Origin: Rhodobacter sp. SY28-1
GTDB taxonomy: Bacteria > Pseudomonadota > Alphaproteobacteria > Rhodobacterales > Rhodobacteraceae
NCBI RefSeq assembly: GCF_005222785.1
Contig: NZ_STGH01000003.1
Coordinates: forward strand, 186,001 to 250,000
Reading direction: 5' to 3'
DNA length: 64,000 nucleotides
Both the position numbers and the translations under genes were made by a program. This document shows positions 1 through 7,071 of the stretch, one piece after another. How positions within the stretch are numbered: position 1 is the first letter of the stretch; every line of letters starts with the position of its first letter. Below the pieces are notes generated by a model. The model did not search any database. It saw nothing but the letters and a program-made list of their open reading frames with translations, and was not told where the DNA came from.

Positions 1-56
1 GCGGTGCCCGCCAGAAGCGCGGCCAGCGCGAGGGATTTCAGGGATGATGTCAACAT
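1..56 (-). CDS. TRAP transporter substrate-binding protein, N-terminal fragment (cut by window edge)
   Basis: An ATG at 56-54 opens a frame reading MLTSSLKSLALAALLAG, a typical Sec signal peptide start, and runs off the left edge of the window. It lies 36 bases downstream of the TRAP large permease gene on the same strand, where a periplasmic DctP/TAXI-type binding protein is expected. No mature part of the protein is visible, so the assignment rests on the signal peptide and position only. Confidence 0.5.
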   Translation of the reverse strand, partial: MLTSSLKSLALAALLAGT

Positions 57-92
57 GGTTCCTCCTGTTGGTTTCTTGTCGGTGTTGAAAGG

Positions 93-1382
93 TCAGTCCA
101 CGAACCCCAGAAGTCGGGGCAGGGTCAGGGAAATGGCCGGGACATAGGTGATGAGAAGGATCACCAGGAACTCCACGGCCAGGAATGGCATCACGGCACG
201 GGCGATGGTTTCCACCCTAAGGCCCGAGACGGCCGAGGTGGCGAACAGCACCAGTCCCATCGGCGGCGTCAGCAGGCCCACGGTCAGGTTGACGACCATC
301 ACGATGGCGAAATGCACCGGATCGACGCCAAGCGAGACGAAGATCGGCCCCAGGATCGGCCCCAGGATGATGATCGCGGGACCTGCGTCGAGGAACATGC
401 CGACGATGAAGAGGAGGAGGTTCACGAGCAGGAGCAGCAGCAGCGGGTTCTCGGTGATGCTGAGGAGCGTCGATGCCAGAAGCTCCGGCGTATGCGCAAG
501 GGCCGCGACTGTCTTGAAGGCCATCGCAGCACCAACCAGCAGCATCACGACCGAACTGGTGATCCCCGCCCGGGTCAGCACGCCCGGGATGTCGCGCCAG
601 GTCAGGGTCTTCAGGATGAAGATCGAGATGACAAAGCTGTAGCCCACGGCGACGGCGGCGGCCTCGGTGGGCGTGAAGACCCCCGACAGGATGCCGCCCA
701 TTAGGAGGACCGGGGTCATCAGCGGCCAGAAGGCGGCCCCTGCGGCGCGGCCCGCCTCGGCCCAGCTTGCGCGGGGCAGCGCCTCGGGAAGGCGGTACCG
801 GTTCGCCATCAACTTGATCGTAATCATCAACGCGACCCCGATCAGGATGCCCGGCACGATCCCGGCCAGGAACAGCGCGGCTACGCTTTCGCCCATCACA
901 TAGGCGTAGATGATCATGATGCCCGAGGGCGGGATGATCGGCCCGATGATCGCACTGGCGGCGGTGATCGCGGCGGCGAAGGGTTTTGGATAGCGCTTCT
1001 TTTCCATCTGCGGAATGATGATCGACCCCAGCGCCGAAACATCGGCCACGGCCGAGCCGGAGATCCCCGCGAACAGCATGGAATCGACCACGTTCACCTG
1101 CGCCAGACCGCCGCGGAAATGGCCGACCATCGACTGCGCGAACCCCACGATCCGGGCCGAGATGCCGCCGCGGTTCATCAGCTCTCCGGCCAGCATGAAG
1201 AACGGGATCGCCATGAGGGGGAAGGAGTTCATCCCCTCGTAGACGTTGCGGTAGAGCAGGACGATGTCGCGCTCCTGCCCGTTCAGCCACAAGAGGATGG
1301 CGGGCGCGGCCAGCAGGCCGAAGACCACCGGCAGGCCCAGCATCAGGAAGACGAGGAAGAGAGGCAGGAAGAAGCTGAGCAT
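93..1382 (-). CDS. dctM: TRAP transporter large permease (DctM family)
   Basis: The 429-residue protein is almost entirely hydrophobic, with about a dozen predicted membrane segments. It carries DctM signatures: the early stretch ending in FFMLAGELMNRGGIS near residues 60-75, the GISGSAVADVSALGSI loop near residue 106, and the PPSGIMIIYA segment near residue 151. DctM is the ion-motive channel subunit of tripartite ATP-independent periplasmic transporters for organic acids and related anions. Its start directly abuts the stop of dctQ, and the gene lies downstream of the monooxygenase genes on the same strand, so it probably imports the substrate of that pathway. Length is normal for the family (about 425-430). 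Confidence 0.95.
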   Translation of the reverse strand: MLSFFLPLFLVFLMLGLPVVFGLLAAPAILLWLNGQERDIVLLYRNVYEGMNSFPLMAIPFFMLAGELMNRGGISARIVGFAQSMVGHFRGGLAQVNVVDSMLFAGISGSAVADVSALGSIIIPQMEKKRYPKPFAAAITAASAIIGPIIPPSGIMIIYAYVMGESVAALFLAGIVPGILIGVALMITIKLMANRYRLPEALPRASWAEAGRAAGAAFWPLMTPVLLMGGILSGVFTPTEAAAVAVGYSFVISIFILKTLTWRDIPGVLTRAGITSSVVMLLVGAAMAFKTVAALAHTPELLASTLLSITENPLLLLLLVNLLLFIVGMFLDAGPAIIILGPILGPIFVSLGVDPVHFAIVMVVNLTVGLLTPPMGLVLFATSAVSGLRVETIARAVMPFLAVEFLVILLITYVPAISLTLPRLLGFVD

Positions 1383-1979
1383 CTATTCGGCCCCCGATCC
1401 AAGCATGACGGCGTCGGGAATGTCGCGCAGGCCCTCCGGCCCCCGGATCAGCGCATAGATGTTGCGCAAGGCCAGTTCGATGGCGACCAGCAGCAACAGT
1501 GCCACGCCGACCAGCAGGGATGCCATCATCCAGGACTTCGGGACCTTCATCCAGGTCGTCAGGTCCAGGCTGACCGGGACGCGCAGAGAGTCCGTCTCGA
1601 ATCGGCCACCCAGACCGGTGACCTCGGACCAGCCAATGCCAAGGGCGATCCAGAGGACGAGGATTGTCACCGCCATCAGGAAGACCGAAAGCCCGGTCGC
1701 CACGGCGCGCGGCAGCATGCGGATCACCATGTCGATGGCGACGAACCCGCCCCGGCGAAAGGCGGTCGGGGCCATGAGACCCGTTGACCAGAGCATCAGG
1801 AAGCGCGAGGCCTCCTCGGGCCAGGGCAGCGCGTTGTTCAGGACATAGCGGAAAAAGACCTGCACCAGGATCGCCACCACCATCAGGCCAAGGCAGACAG
1901 CCCCGATCCAGCGGCCAAGCGCCAGAAGCGCGCCGTTAACCAGGGCCAGGCCGTTGCAGATGGCCAGAAGTGCGGTCAC
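1383..1979 (-). CDS. dctQ: TRAP transporter small permease (DctQ family)
   Basis: A 198-residue protein with four hydrophobic segments and the DctQ-type motif around FFRYVLNNALPWPEEASRF near residues 43-61. DctQ is the small integral membrane subunit that bridges the binding protein and DctM. The start is a GTG preceded by a strong ribosome binding site (GGGAGGAG). The stop codon abuts the dctM start, showing translational coupling. The stop of the flavin reductase gene lies 32 bases upstream, so the transporter is probably co-transcribed with the monooxygenase genes. Confidence 0.93.
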   Translation of the reverse strand: MTALLAICNGLALVNGALLALGRWIGAVCLGLMVVAILVQVFFRYVLNNALPWPEEASRFLMLWSTGLMAPTAFRRGGFVAIDMVIRMLPRAVATGLSVFLMAVTILVLWIALGIGWSEVTGLGGRFETDSLRVPVSLDLTTWMKVPKSWMMASLLVGVALLLLVAIELALRNIYALIRGPEGLRDIPDAVMLGSGAE

Positions 1980-2011
1980 GTCTCCTCCCTTTGCCCCCCT
2001 CTCCCCGGGGG

Positions 2012-2521
2012 TCAGCCGTCAAATCTTCCGTACCTGCCTTTCGCGAAGACCAGCGGCTCGCCCTCCTCCAGGGCCAGCCGCAGGACTTGTCCCACGATGA
2101 TCAGATGATCGCCGCCATCATGCGTCGCATGCTGGGCGCAGTCGAACCGCGCCAGCGCCCCGGGCAGGACCGGCACGCCCTCGGCGTTCGGCTGCCAGTT
2201 GAGGCCAGCAAACCCCGCGCCGGTTCTGGAGAACCGGGTCGGCAGGTCCGCGTGATCCTGTGCGAGCACATGGATGGCATAGTGCCGGGCCGCGGCGAAA
2301 AAGTCGTAGCGCCGCGATGAGCGGGCCAGCGACCACAGGACCAGCGCCGGGTCCAGAGAAAGGCTTGCGAAACTGTTGGCGGTAAAGCCCATCGGCCCGT
2401 CCGGACCCTGGATCGTGACCAGTGTCACGCCGGTCGCAAAGCGCCCCAGCGCATCGCGGAAAAGGCGCGCATTGCCCGCGTCCGGCACAATCCCCGTGGA
2501 CTGGAGGCCGCCATCCGCCAT
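2012..2521 (-). CDS. smoA: Flavin reductase, FMN-supplying partner of the LLM monooxygenase (SmoA-like)
   Basis: A 169-residue protein of the flavin reductase/HpaC-type family. It has the characteristic sequence FATGVTLVTIQGPDGPMGFTAN near residues 27-48 and the SLDPALVLWSL strand. Such enzymes reduce FMN with NAD(P)H and hand FMNH2 to a partner oxygenase. The ATG at 2521 overlaps the aldo/keto reductase stop (TGATG); a GTG one codon upstream is an alternative. It lies two genes downstream of the LLM monooxygenase. That order (reductase, aldo/keto reductase, monooxygenase, GntR) is the one I recall for smoA-smoB-smoC-smoD of Agrobacterium. The family is certain; the smo identity is inferred from synteny. 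Confidence 0.82.
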   Translation of the reverse strand: MADGGLQSTGIVPDAGNARLFRDALGRFATGVTLVTIQGPDGPMGFTANSFASLSLDPALVLWSLARSSRRYDFFAAARHYAIHVLAQDHADLPTRFSRTGAGFAGLNWQPNAEGVPVLPGALARFDCAQHATHDGGDHLIIVGQVLRLALEEGEPLVFAKGRYGRFDG

Positions 2522-3411
2522 CACGCGACCTCATGCCCCTGGGCGAGCGTCAGAAGCTCGAACCAGGTCTGGCGGTCCATCGGGACGCGGGCGGCGTCCG
2601 AGATCGCGGCGATGCGGGACGGGGTGTTGGTGCCCAGAACCGGGATGATCTTTGCCGGATGGTGCAAGAGCCAGGCTACCGCCACGGCGGTCCAGTCGGT
2701 GCCAGCGGCCTTGCCGATGGCGTCCATCCGGGCGCTGAGGCCGTCGTTCGCCTCGGCCCGCAGATGGCCGCCGGCCAGCGGGCTCCAGGCCATTGGCGCA
2801 ATCCCGCGTTCCTGGAGGAAGGCAAGGTCGCCGTTGGTGAAGGGCGCGCGGCAGTTCAGCGACAGTTCGATCTGGTTGGTGACAAGCGGCTGCGTCATGG
2901 CCGATTGCAGCAGGGTGAAATCCCAGGGCCGGAAGTTCGACACGCCGACAGCACGGACCTTGCCACTGGCGACAAGGGCGTCCAGCGCGCGGCCCGTCTC
3001 GTGGTGGTCCATCAGCGGGTCGGGGCGGTGGATCAGCAGCAGGTCGATCCGGTCTGTGACCATCTCGCGCAACGAGGCCTCGACCGAGGCGGTGATATGC
3101 GCGGCAGAGGTGTCGTAGTACTTGACCCGCGCCGCCGAGTGGCGACCCACGGGCGCGACGATGTCGCATTTGGTGACGATCTCGATCTTGTCACGCAGGG
3201 CAGGGGCCGCGCGGAGGGCCGCACCCAGCAAAGCCTCAGCTGTGTAGCCGCCATAGATGTCAGCTTGGTCCATCGTGGTGATGCCCTGCGCGAGGCAAGC
3301 CTCGACCTTGGCCTGCACATGGGCGGGAGAGGTGTCGGGGTCATCGCCCAACCGCCACATGCCGTAGACGAGGCGCGACATGGTGATCGGACCAAGGGTG
3401 AGACGTTCCAT
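2521..3411 (-). CDS. smoB: Aldo/keto reductase (SmoB-like)
   Basis: The 296-residue protein keeps the full AKR catalytic tetrad: Asp48 and Tyr53 (DQADIYGGY), Lys81 (VTKCDI) and His128 (LLLIHRPDPL). In the sulfo-SMO pathway SmoB reduces 6-oxo-glucose, left after oxidative desulfonation, to glucose with NADPH; that role is inferred here from context. I took the ATG at 3411 (MERLTLG) rather than an upstream in-frame start. It overlaps the LLM stop by one base (TAATG), and the upstream extension is the proline/arginine-rich read-through of the LLM coding end. Translational overlap on both sides marks a tight operon. Confidence 0.85.
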   Translation of the reverse strand: MERLTLGPITMSRLVYGMWRLGDDPDTSPAHVQAKVEACLAQGITTMDQADIYGGYTAEALLGAALRAAPALRDKIEIVTKCDIVAPVGRHSAARVKYYDTSAAHITASVEASLREMVTDRIDLLLIHRPDPLMDHHETGRALDALVASGKVRAVGVSNFRPWDFTLLQSAMTQPLVTNQIELSLNCRAPFTNGDLAFLQERGIAPMAWSPLAGGHLRAEANDGLSARMDAIGKAAGTDWTAVAVAWLLHHPAKIIPVLGTNTPSRIAAISDAARVPMDRQTWFELLTLAQGHEVA

Positions 3412-4568
3412 TAGCGGCGCACTCCGGTGCCCAGGGGGGTGGCGGGGGTCGTGGCCGGGACCCGGCCGTAGGCGTGGGGCAGTGAGCAGGTCTTCAGCTG
3501 GGGCATCACCTTCGTGCCGAAATGGTCGCATTCGTCCAGATGCGGATAGCCTGAGAAGATGAAGGCCCGGATGCCCATTGCCTGGTATTCCTCAAGCTTG
3601 GACATAACCTGATCGACCGATCCGACAAGCGCCGCGCCGCAGCCCGACCGCGCACGGCCGATCCCGGTCCAGAGGTGGGGTTCGATATAGCCGAATTGGT
3701 CGGCCAGCTCCCGTGCGCGGGCCTGATGCGCGACGCCTAGGCTGATCGAGTCATGCGCCCGGTCGCGAATCAGCTTGCCGTACTCATCATCCAGCTTCGA
3801 CACGATGTAATCGGCGTACTCCCGTGCCTCGGCCTCGGTATCGCGGACGATCATGTGGACGCGCAGACCATAGTCCAGCGTCCGACCATGCGCTTCGGCG
3901 CGGGCGTGGACGTCCCGCATGCGCTTGGCCAGCATCTCCATCGGCTCGGGCCACATCAGATAGACGTCGCACTGCGCGCCGCAGAGTTCGAGCGCATCGG
4001 GGGAATAGCCGCCGAAGTACAGAAGCGGGCCACCGTTCTGCTGGTAGGGGCGCGCGGGATCGGTGGTGATCTTCGAAATCTGGTAGACCTCGCCCGAATA
4101 TTCGATGTGGTCGCGGGTCCAGGCCTGGCGCAGGATCTCCACGACCTCATGACTGCGCTTGTAGCGATAGGCGCTGTCGGCGACTTCACCGGGGAAGTCC
4201 GAGGAAATCACGTTCAGCGTCAGGCGGCCCTGCAGCATGTGGTCCAAAGTGGCGACCGTGCGGGCCAGCATGACGGGCTGCATCTCGCCGCAGCGGATGG
4301 CGGCGAGGAAATTGATGCGGTCGGTGATCGGGGCGCAGCCCGCGACAAAGGAGAGCGTGTCCTGCCCCACCTGATACGACGATGGGCAAAGGATGTTGCG
4401 GAATCCGTGGCTTTCGGCGCGTTTCACGATGTCAGAGCAATGCGCCCAGCTGGACCGCAGGTCGCCGTCCGGCACGCCAAGGAACTGGTAGTCGTCGGAA
4501 CAGAGCGCGGCGAACCAGCTGACCTCGCAGGCATCCAGGTCAGGTGAGGTGATCGGCACGACCGACAT
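3411..4568 (-). CDS. smoC: LLM-class FMNH2-dependent monooxygenase, SsuD-related, probable sulfoquinovose monooxygenase (SmoC-like)
   Basis: The 385-residue protein is a bacterial-luciferase-like TIM barrel of the alkanesulfonate monooxygenase type. Signatures include AIRCGEMQPVMLARTVATLD near residues 90-109 and GGYSPDAL near residue 186. These enzymes use FMNH2 and O2 to cleave C-S bonds, releasing sulfite and an aldehyde. Trp206 and Arg236 fall at the same residue numbers that I recall for the sulfonate-binding residues of Agrobacterium SmoC, and His343 sits in the equivalent C-terminal YPHLDE segment. The ATG at 4568 begins where homology starts. It is the first gene of the leftward operon and is divergent from a GntR regulator. 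The alternative is another SsuD-like alkanesulfonate or dialkyl sulfone monooxygenase. Confidence 0.78.
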   Translation of the reverse strand: MSVVPITSPDLDACEVSWFAALCSDDYQFLGVPDGDLRSSWAHCSDIVKRAESHGFRNILCPSSYQVGQDTLSFVAGCAPITDRINFLAAIRCGEMQPVMLARTVATLDHMLQGRLTLNVISSDFPGEVADSAYRYKRSHEVVEILRQAWTRDHIEYSGEVYQISKITTDPARPYQQNGGPLLYFGGYSPDALELCGAQCDVYLMWPEPMEMLAKRMRDVHARAEAHGRTLDYGLRVHMIVRDTEAEAREYADYIVSKLDDEYGKLIRDRAHDSISLGVAHQARARELADQFGYIEPHLWTGIGRARSGCGAALVGSVDQVMSKLEEYQAMGIRAFIFSGYPHLDECDHFGTKVMPQLKTCSLPHAYGRVPATTPATPLGTGVRR

Positions 4569-4614
4569 GATTCTGTGTCTCCGGCGGTTGCTTTCCTCTT
4601 GCGTAGCACTGGCT

Positions 4615-4628
4615 TTGATGTAGATCAA
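4615..4628. promoter_or_regulatory. Perfect FNR-type palindrome in the divergent monooxygenase/GntR promoter region
   Basis: The sequence TTGATGTAGATCAA is a perfect TTGAT-N4-ATCAA dyad, identical to the FNR/FnrL/Dnr consensus. A further ATCAA follows nine bases later (4636-4640). It lies 47 bases upstream of the LLM gene and 28 bases upstream of the GntR gene. It could be an FnrL site that limits an oxygen-requiring pathway to oxic conditions, or an operator for the adjacent GntR protein; sequence alone does not decide. Confidence 0.55.
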
Positions 4629-4655
4629 TCATGTATCAATTTCGGATGCGACGTA

Positions 4656-5357
4656 ATGGCTCACCCCGGATCGCTGCCGCTGTATCAGCAGATCGCCGAA
4701 CTTCTGATCCGCGACATCGCCGCGGGCCGCCTGATCGATGGGGAACGCCTGCCGCCGGAACGGGACATGGCGTCAAACATGGGAATTGCCGTGGGGACCT
4801 TGCGTCAGGCGCTGAAGTCGCTGACGGAAAAGGGCTTGCTCGACCGGGTGCAGGGGTCGGGCAACTATATCCGTGCCAAGGCCGACGCGGCGTCGGTCTA
4901 TGCCCTCTTCCGGCTGGAGCGGGTGGAAGGCGGCGGCCTGCCCACTGCGCGGGTCCTTTCAGTCGATCGCGGTGCCAAGAACCCCGTCCTTCCGGCCTTT
5001 GGCGCCAGTGCCGAGGGTCATCGCATCCGACGTCTGCGCTTTCTGTCCGGCCAGGTCGCGGCGGTCGAGGAAATCTGGCTGGATGGGGCCGAGGTCGACC
5101 GGATCGCCCCCGGCGACCTGCTGGAGTCCCTCTATCTCTTCTATCGCCAACGCCTGGGCATCTGGATCTCGCGGGCCGAGGACAGCATCGGCCAAGGCCC
5201 GCTGCCGGACTGGGCGCCGTCCGAATTTCCGCACCCGCCCGGCACGCCCTTGCCGCTGATCACCCGCGTCAGCTGGGCGCAGGATGGCCGGTCGGTCGAG
5301 GCCTCGCTGACCTGGTATGACCCTGAAACCGTGCGCTATGTGGCGCGCCTGAAATAG
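4656..5357 (+). CDS. smoD: GntR-family transcriptional regulator, HutC/UTRA type (SmoD-like)
   Basis: A 233-residue regulator. The N-terminal winged helix (about residues 8-75) shows the GntR pattern PLYQQIAELLIRDIAAGRL, then GERLPPERDMA and VGTLRQALKSLTEKGLL. The C-terminal half (about residues 85-230) fits a UTRA ligand-binding domain with RIRRLRFLSG and EIWLDG strands. I chose ATG 4656 because the 27 codons upstream lie in the intergenic region shared with the LLM gene. It is divergent from the monooxygenase operon and nine bases upstream of the Gfo/Idh gene, so it probably controls both units in response to the imported sugar or a derivative. Confidence 0.85.
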   Translation: MAHPGSLPLYQQIAELLIRDIAAGRLIDGERLPPERDMASNMGIAVGTLRQALKSLTEKGLLDRVQGSGNYIRAKADAASVYALFRLERVEGGGLPTARVLSVDRGAKNPVLPAFGASAEGHRIRRLRFLSGQVAAVEEIWLDGAEVDRIAPGDLLESLYLFYRQRLGIWISRAEDSIGQGPLPDWAPSEFPHPPGTPLPLITRVSWAQDGRSVEASLTWYDPETVRYVARLK

Positions 5358-5366
5358 GATTTCAAA

Positions 5367-6476
5367 ATGCTGCGCTACGGGATCATCGGCTGCGGAATGA
5401 TGGGGCAGGAGCATCTGCGCAACATTGCTTTGCTGGAGGCGGCTTCAGTCGCCGCGATCTTCGAACCCGACCCGGGAATGCGCGCCGCGGCTTCGGCATT
5501 GGTGCCGGGGGCACGGATGGTGGGGTCGGTGGCCGACGTCCTGGCCGTGCCCGAGGTGAACTGCTTGCTGATCGCCAGCCCGAACCACCTGCACCTTGGC
5601 CAGTTGGAAGAGATCGCCCGCATCCGCCCGCTGCCGGTGCTGTGCGAGAAGCCGCTGTTCACTGACCCGGCCGATGCGCCGCGTCTGGCGGCCCTGCGCG
5701 CGGCCTACCCGGCCCCGATCTGGGTGGCGATGGAATACCGCTACATGCCGCCCGTGGCCCACCTTTTGCGTGAGGCACAGGCAGCGACGGGTGGTGTGAA
5801 GATGCTGACGATCCGCGAGCACCGCTTTCCCTTCCTGCAGAAGGTCGGCGACTGGAACCGCTTCAACCGCAACTCGGGCGGGACGCTCGTGGAAAAGTGC
5901 TGCCACTTCTTCGACCTGATGCGGCTGGTCGCCGGCTGCAACCCGGTCCGCGTGATGGCCAGTGGCGGGCAGGCGGTGAACCATCTGGACGAGGTCTATG
6001 ACGGACAGCGGTCCGACATCTGGGACCATGCCTATGTCATCGTCGATTTCGCAAACGGCATGCGGGCGATGCTGGAACTGTGCATGTTCGCGGAAGGCAG
6101 CCGCTATCAGGAGGAGATCTCGGCCGTCGGATCGAAGGGCAAGATCGAATGCCTGGTGCCCGGGCCGGGCCGGTTCTGGCCCATGCATCTGGGCGCGCCT
6201 CCCGTGCCCAAGGTCATCGTCAGCCCGCGCAACCCTGCGGGCCCGGTGGAACTGGACATCCCCGTGGATCCTGCCTTGCTGGCGGCGGGTGACCACAACG
6301 GATCGACCTTCTTCCAGCACCAGGGCTTTCAGCGGGCAGCGACCGGCCTGCAGCGACCCGAGGTGTCGCTGGAAGATGGCTGGTGGGCGGTCACGATGGG
6401 TTTGGCAGCCCAGCAAAGCGCCGAGACGGGCGAAGTGGTTGGTCTTGGCAATCTCGACTACGCCCCGGGTGGCTAA
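5367..6476 (+). CDS. Gfo/Idh/MocA-family oxidoreductase, possible NAD-dependent sulfoquinovosidase (GH188-like)
   Basis: A 369-residue protein with a Rossmann domain (GIIGCGMMGQEHL at residues 5-17, EKP at about 92-94) and the C-terminal Gfo/Idh/MocA fold, including the conserved region SGGTLVEKCCHFFDLMRLV near residue 170. Family members oxidise sugars or act as NAD-dependent glycosidases. NAD-dependent sulfoquinovosidases (SqgA, GH188) belong to this fold, and no GH31 sulfoquinovosidase is seen here, so this gene could free sulfoquinovose from its glycosides. That is inference from context: the sequence shows only the fold and the NAD site. It follows the GntR gene by nine bases and probably shares its transcript. 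A sugar dehydrogenase is the main alternative. Confidence 0.75.
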   Translation: MLRYGIIGCGMMGQEHLRNIALLEAASVAAIFEPDPGMRAAASALVPGARMVGSVADVLAVPEVNCLLIASPNHLHLGQLEEIARIRPLPVLCEKPLFTDPADAPRLAALRAAYPAPIWVAMEYRYMPPVAHLLREAQAATGGVKMLTIREHRFPFLQKVGDWNRFNRNSGGTLVEKCCHFFDLMRLVAGCNPVRVMASGGQAVNHLDEVYDGQRSDIWDHAYVIVDFANGMRAMLELCMFAEGSRYQEEISAVGSKGKIECLVPGPGRFWPMHLGAPPVPKVIVSPRNPAGPVELDIPVDPALLAAGDHNGSTFFQHQGFQRAATGLQRPEVSLEDGWWAVTMGLAAQQSAETGEVVGLGNLDYAPGG

Positions 6477-6914
6477 CCTGCCGGTTAAGGCTCTCGGTAA
6501 ACACTCGCACTGGCCGAGGGACGCTGAACATGGTGCTTGTCCGCGACCTGTGCTGTCGTGCGGCCCCAAGCGGTGACCTGTGCGATATCCGCTGTGGGCT
6601 CTTGGCAAACACAGGCAGCGCCTCGGTTCATTCACCTTGTTGCCGGACACGCCTGCATTTGTCCTCACGACTGGAGCGCACGGTTCAGGCGCAAGCTGCC
6701 CTTCTTCGGGAGAAGAATCCCCGCCTTGTGTGATTTCAATGAGGAGCCGAGGGCGGCGAGCGAATTCAGGTTGTCGTCACGACATCAGGAAGTGATGTCC
6801 GAAATTCAGTCGCCATGGGGCGCAACCAAGCGCAGAACTTTTGGCTGGCCTGTGATGGGTGCTTTGGTTCCAACTGGAAGAAAGCGTGTGTCTTCTGGAG
6901 ATTGAGTGGAACCT
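6477..6914. other. Intergenic stretch without a convincing gene
   Basis: About 440 bases between the Gfo/Idh gene and tRNA-Cys. Open frames occur on both strands (for example 6537-6905 forward), but their composition is cysteine- and arginine-rich, they lack ribosome binding sites and they show no recognisable motif. G+C is somewhat lower than in flanking genes. I see no repeat or clear hairpin. Confidence 0.5.
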
Positions 6915-6988
6915 TGGAGGCGGGTACCGGAATCGAACCGGTCTTCACGGATTTGCAATCCGCTGCGTAACCTCTCCGCCAACCCGCC
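6915..6988 (-). tRNA. tRNA-Cys (GCA)
   Basis: Read on the minus strand it forms a 74-nt cloverleaf. The acceptor GGCGGGT pairs with ACCCGCC, the discriminator is U and CCA is encoded at 6917-6915. The anticodon loop reads TTGCAAA with anticodon GCA, and the T-loop GGTTCGATTCC is canonical. Confidence 0.96.
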
Positions 6989-7002
6989 GCGAAGGTGAGC
7001 GT

Positions 7003-7031
7003 TCCTTAGAGGGTCCTGCCGGGGGGGTCAA
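7003..7031 (-). promoter_or_regulatory. Promoter of tRNA-Cys
   Basis: On the minus strand TTGACC (7031-7026) and TAAGGA (7008-7003) are separated by 17 bases, with the -10 lying 14 bases before the tRNA 5' end. The layout matches the two tRNA-Asp promoters later in the window. Confidence 0.6.
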
Positions 7032-7071
7032 GGCGGTTGTCGTGGCCGTCCGGCGCGTCGCTGCCCGCGTC

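Noticed and set aside
3411-6476. Plain SsuD alkanesulfonate sulfur-scavenging operon
   Set aside because: No ssuABC-type genes are present, while an aldo/keto reductase, a GntR and a Gfo/Idh protein are, which fits sugar sulfonate use better.
6537-6905. Open frame of 122 codons between the Gfo/Idh gene and tRNA-Cys
   Set aside because: Composition rich in Arg and Cys, no ribosome binding site, no motif, and another frame on the opposite strand is just as open.
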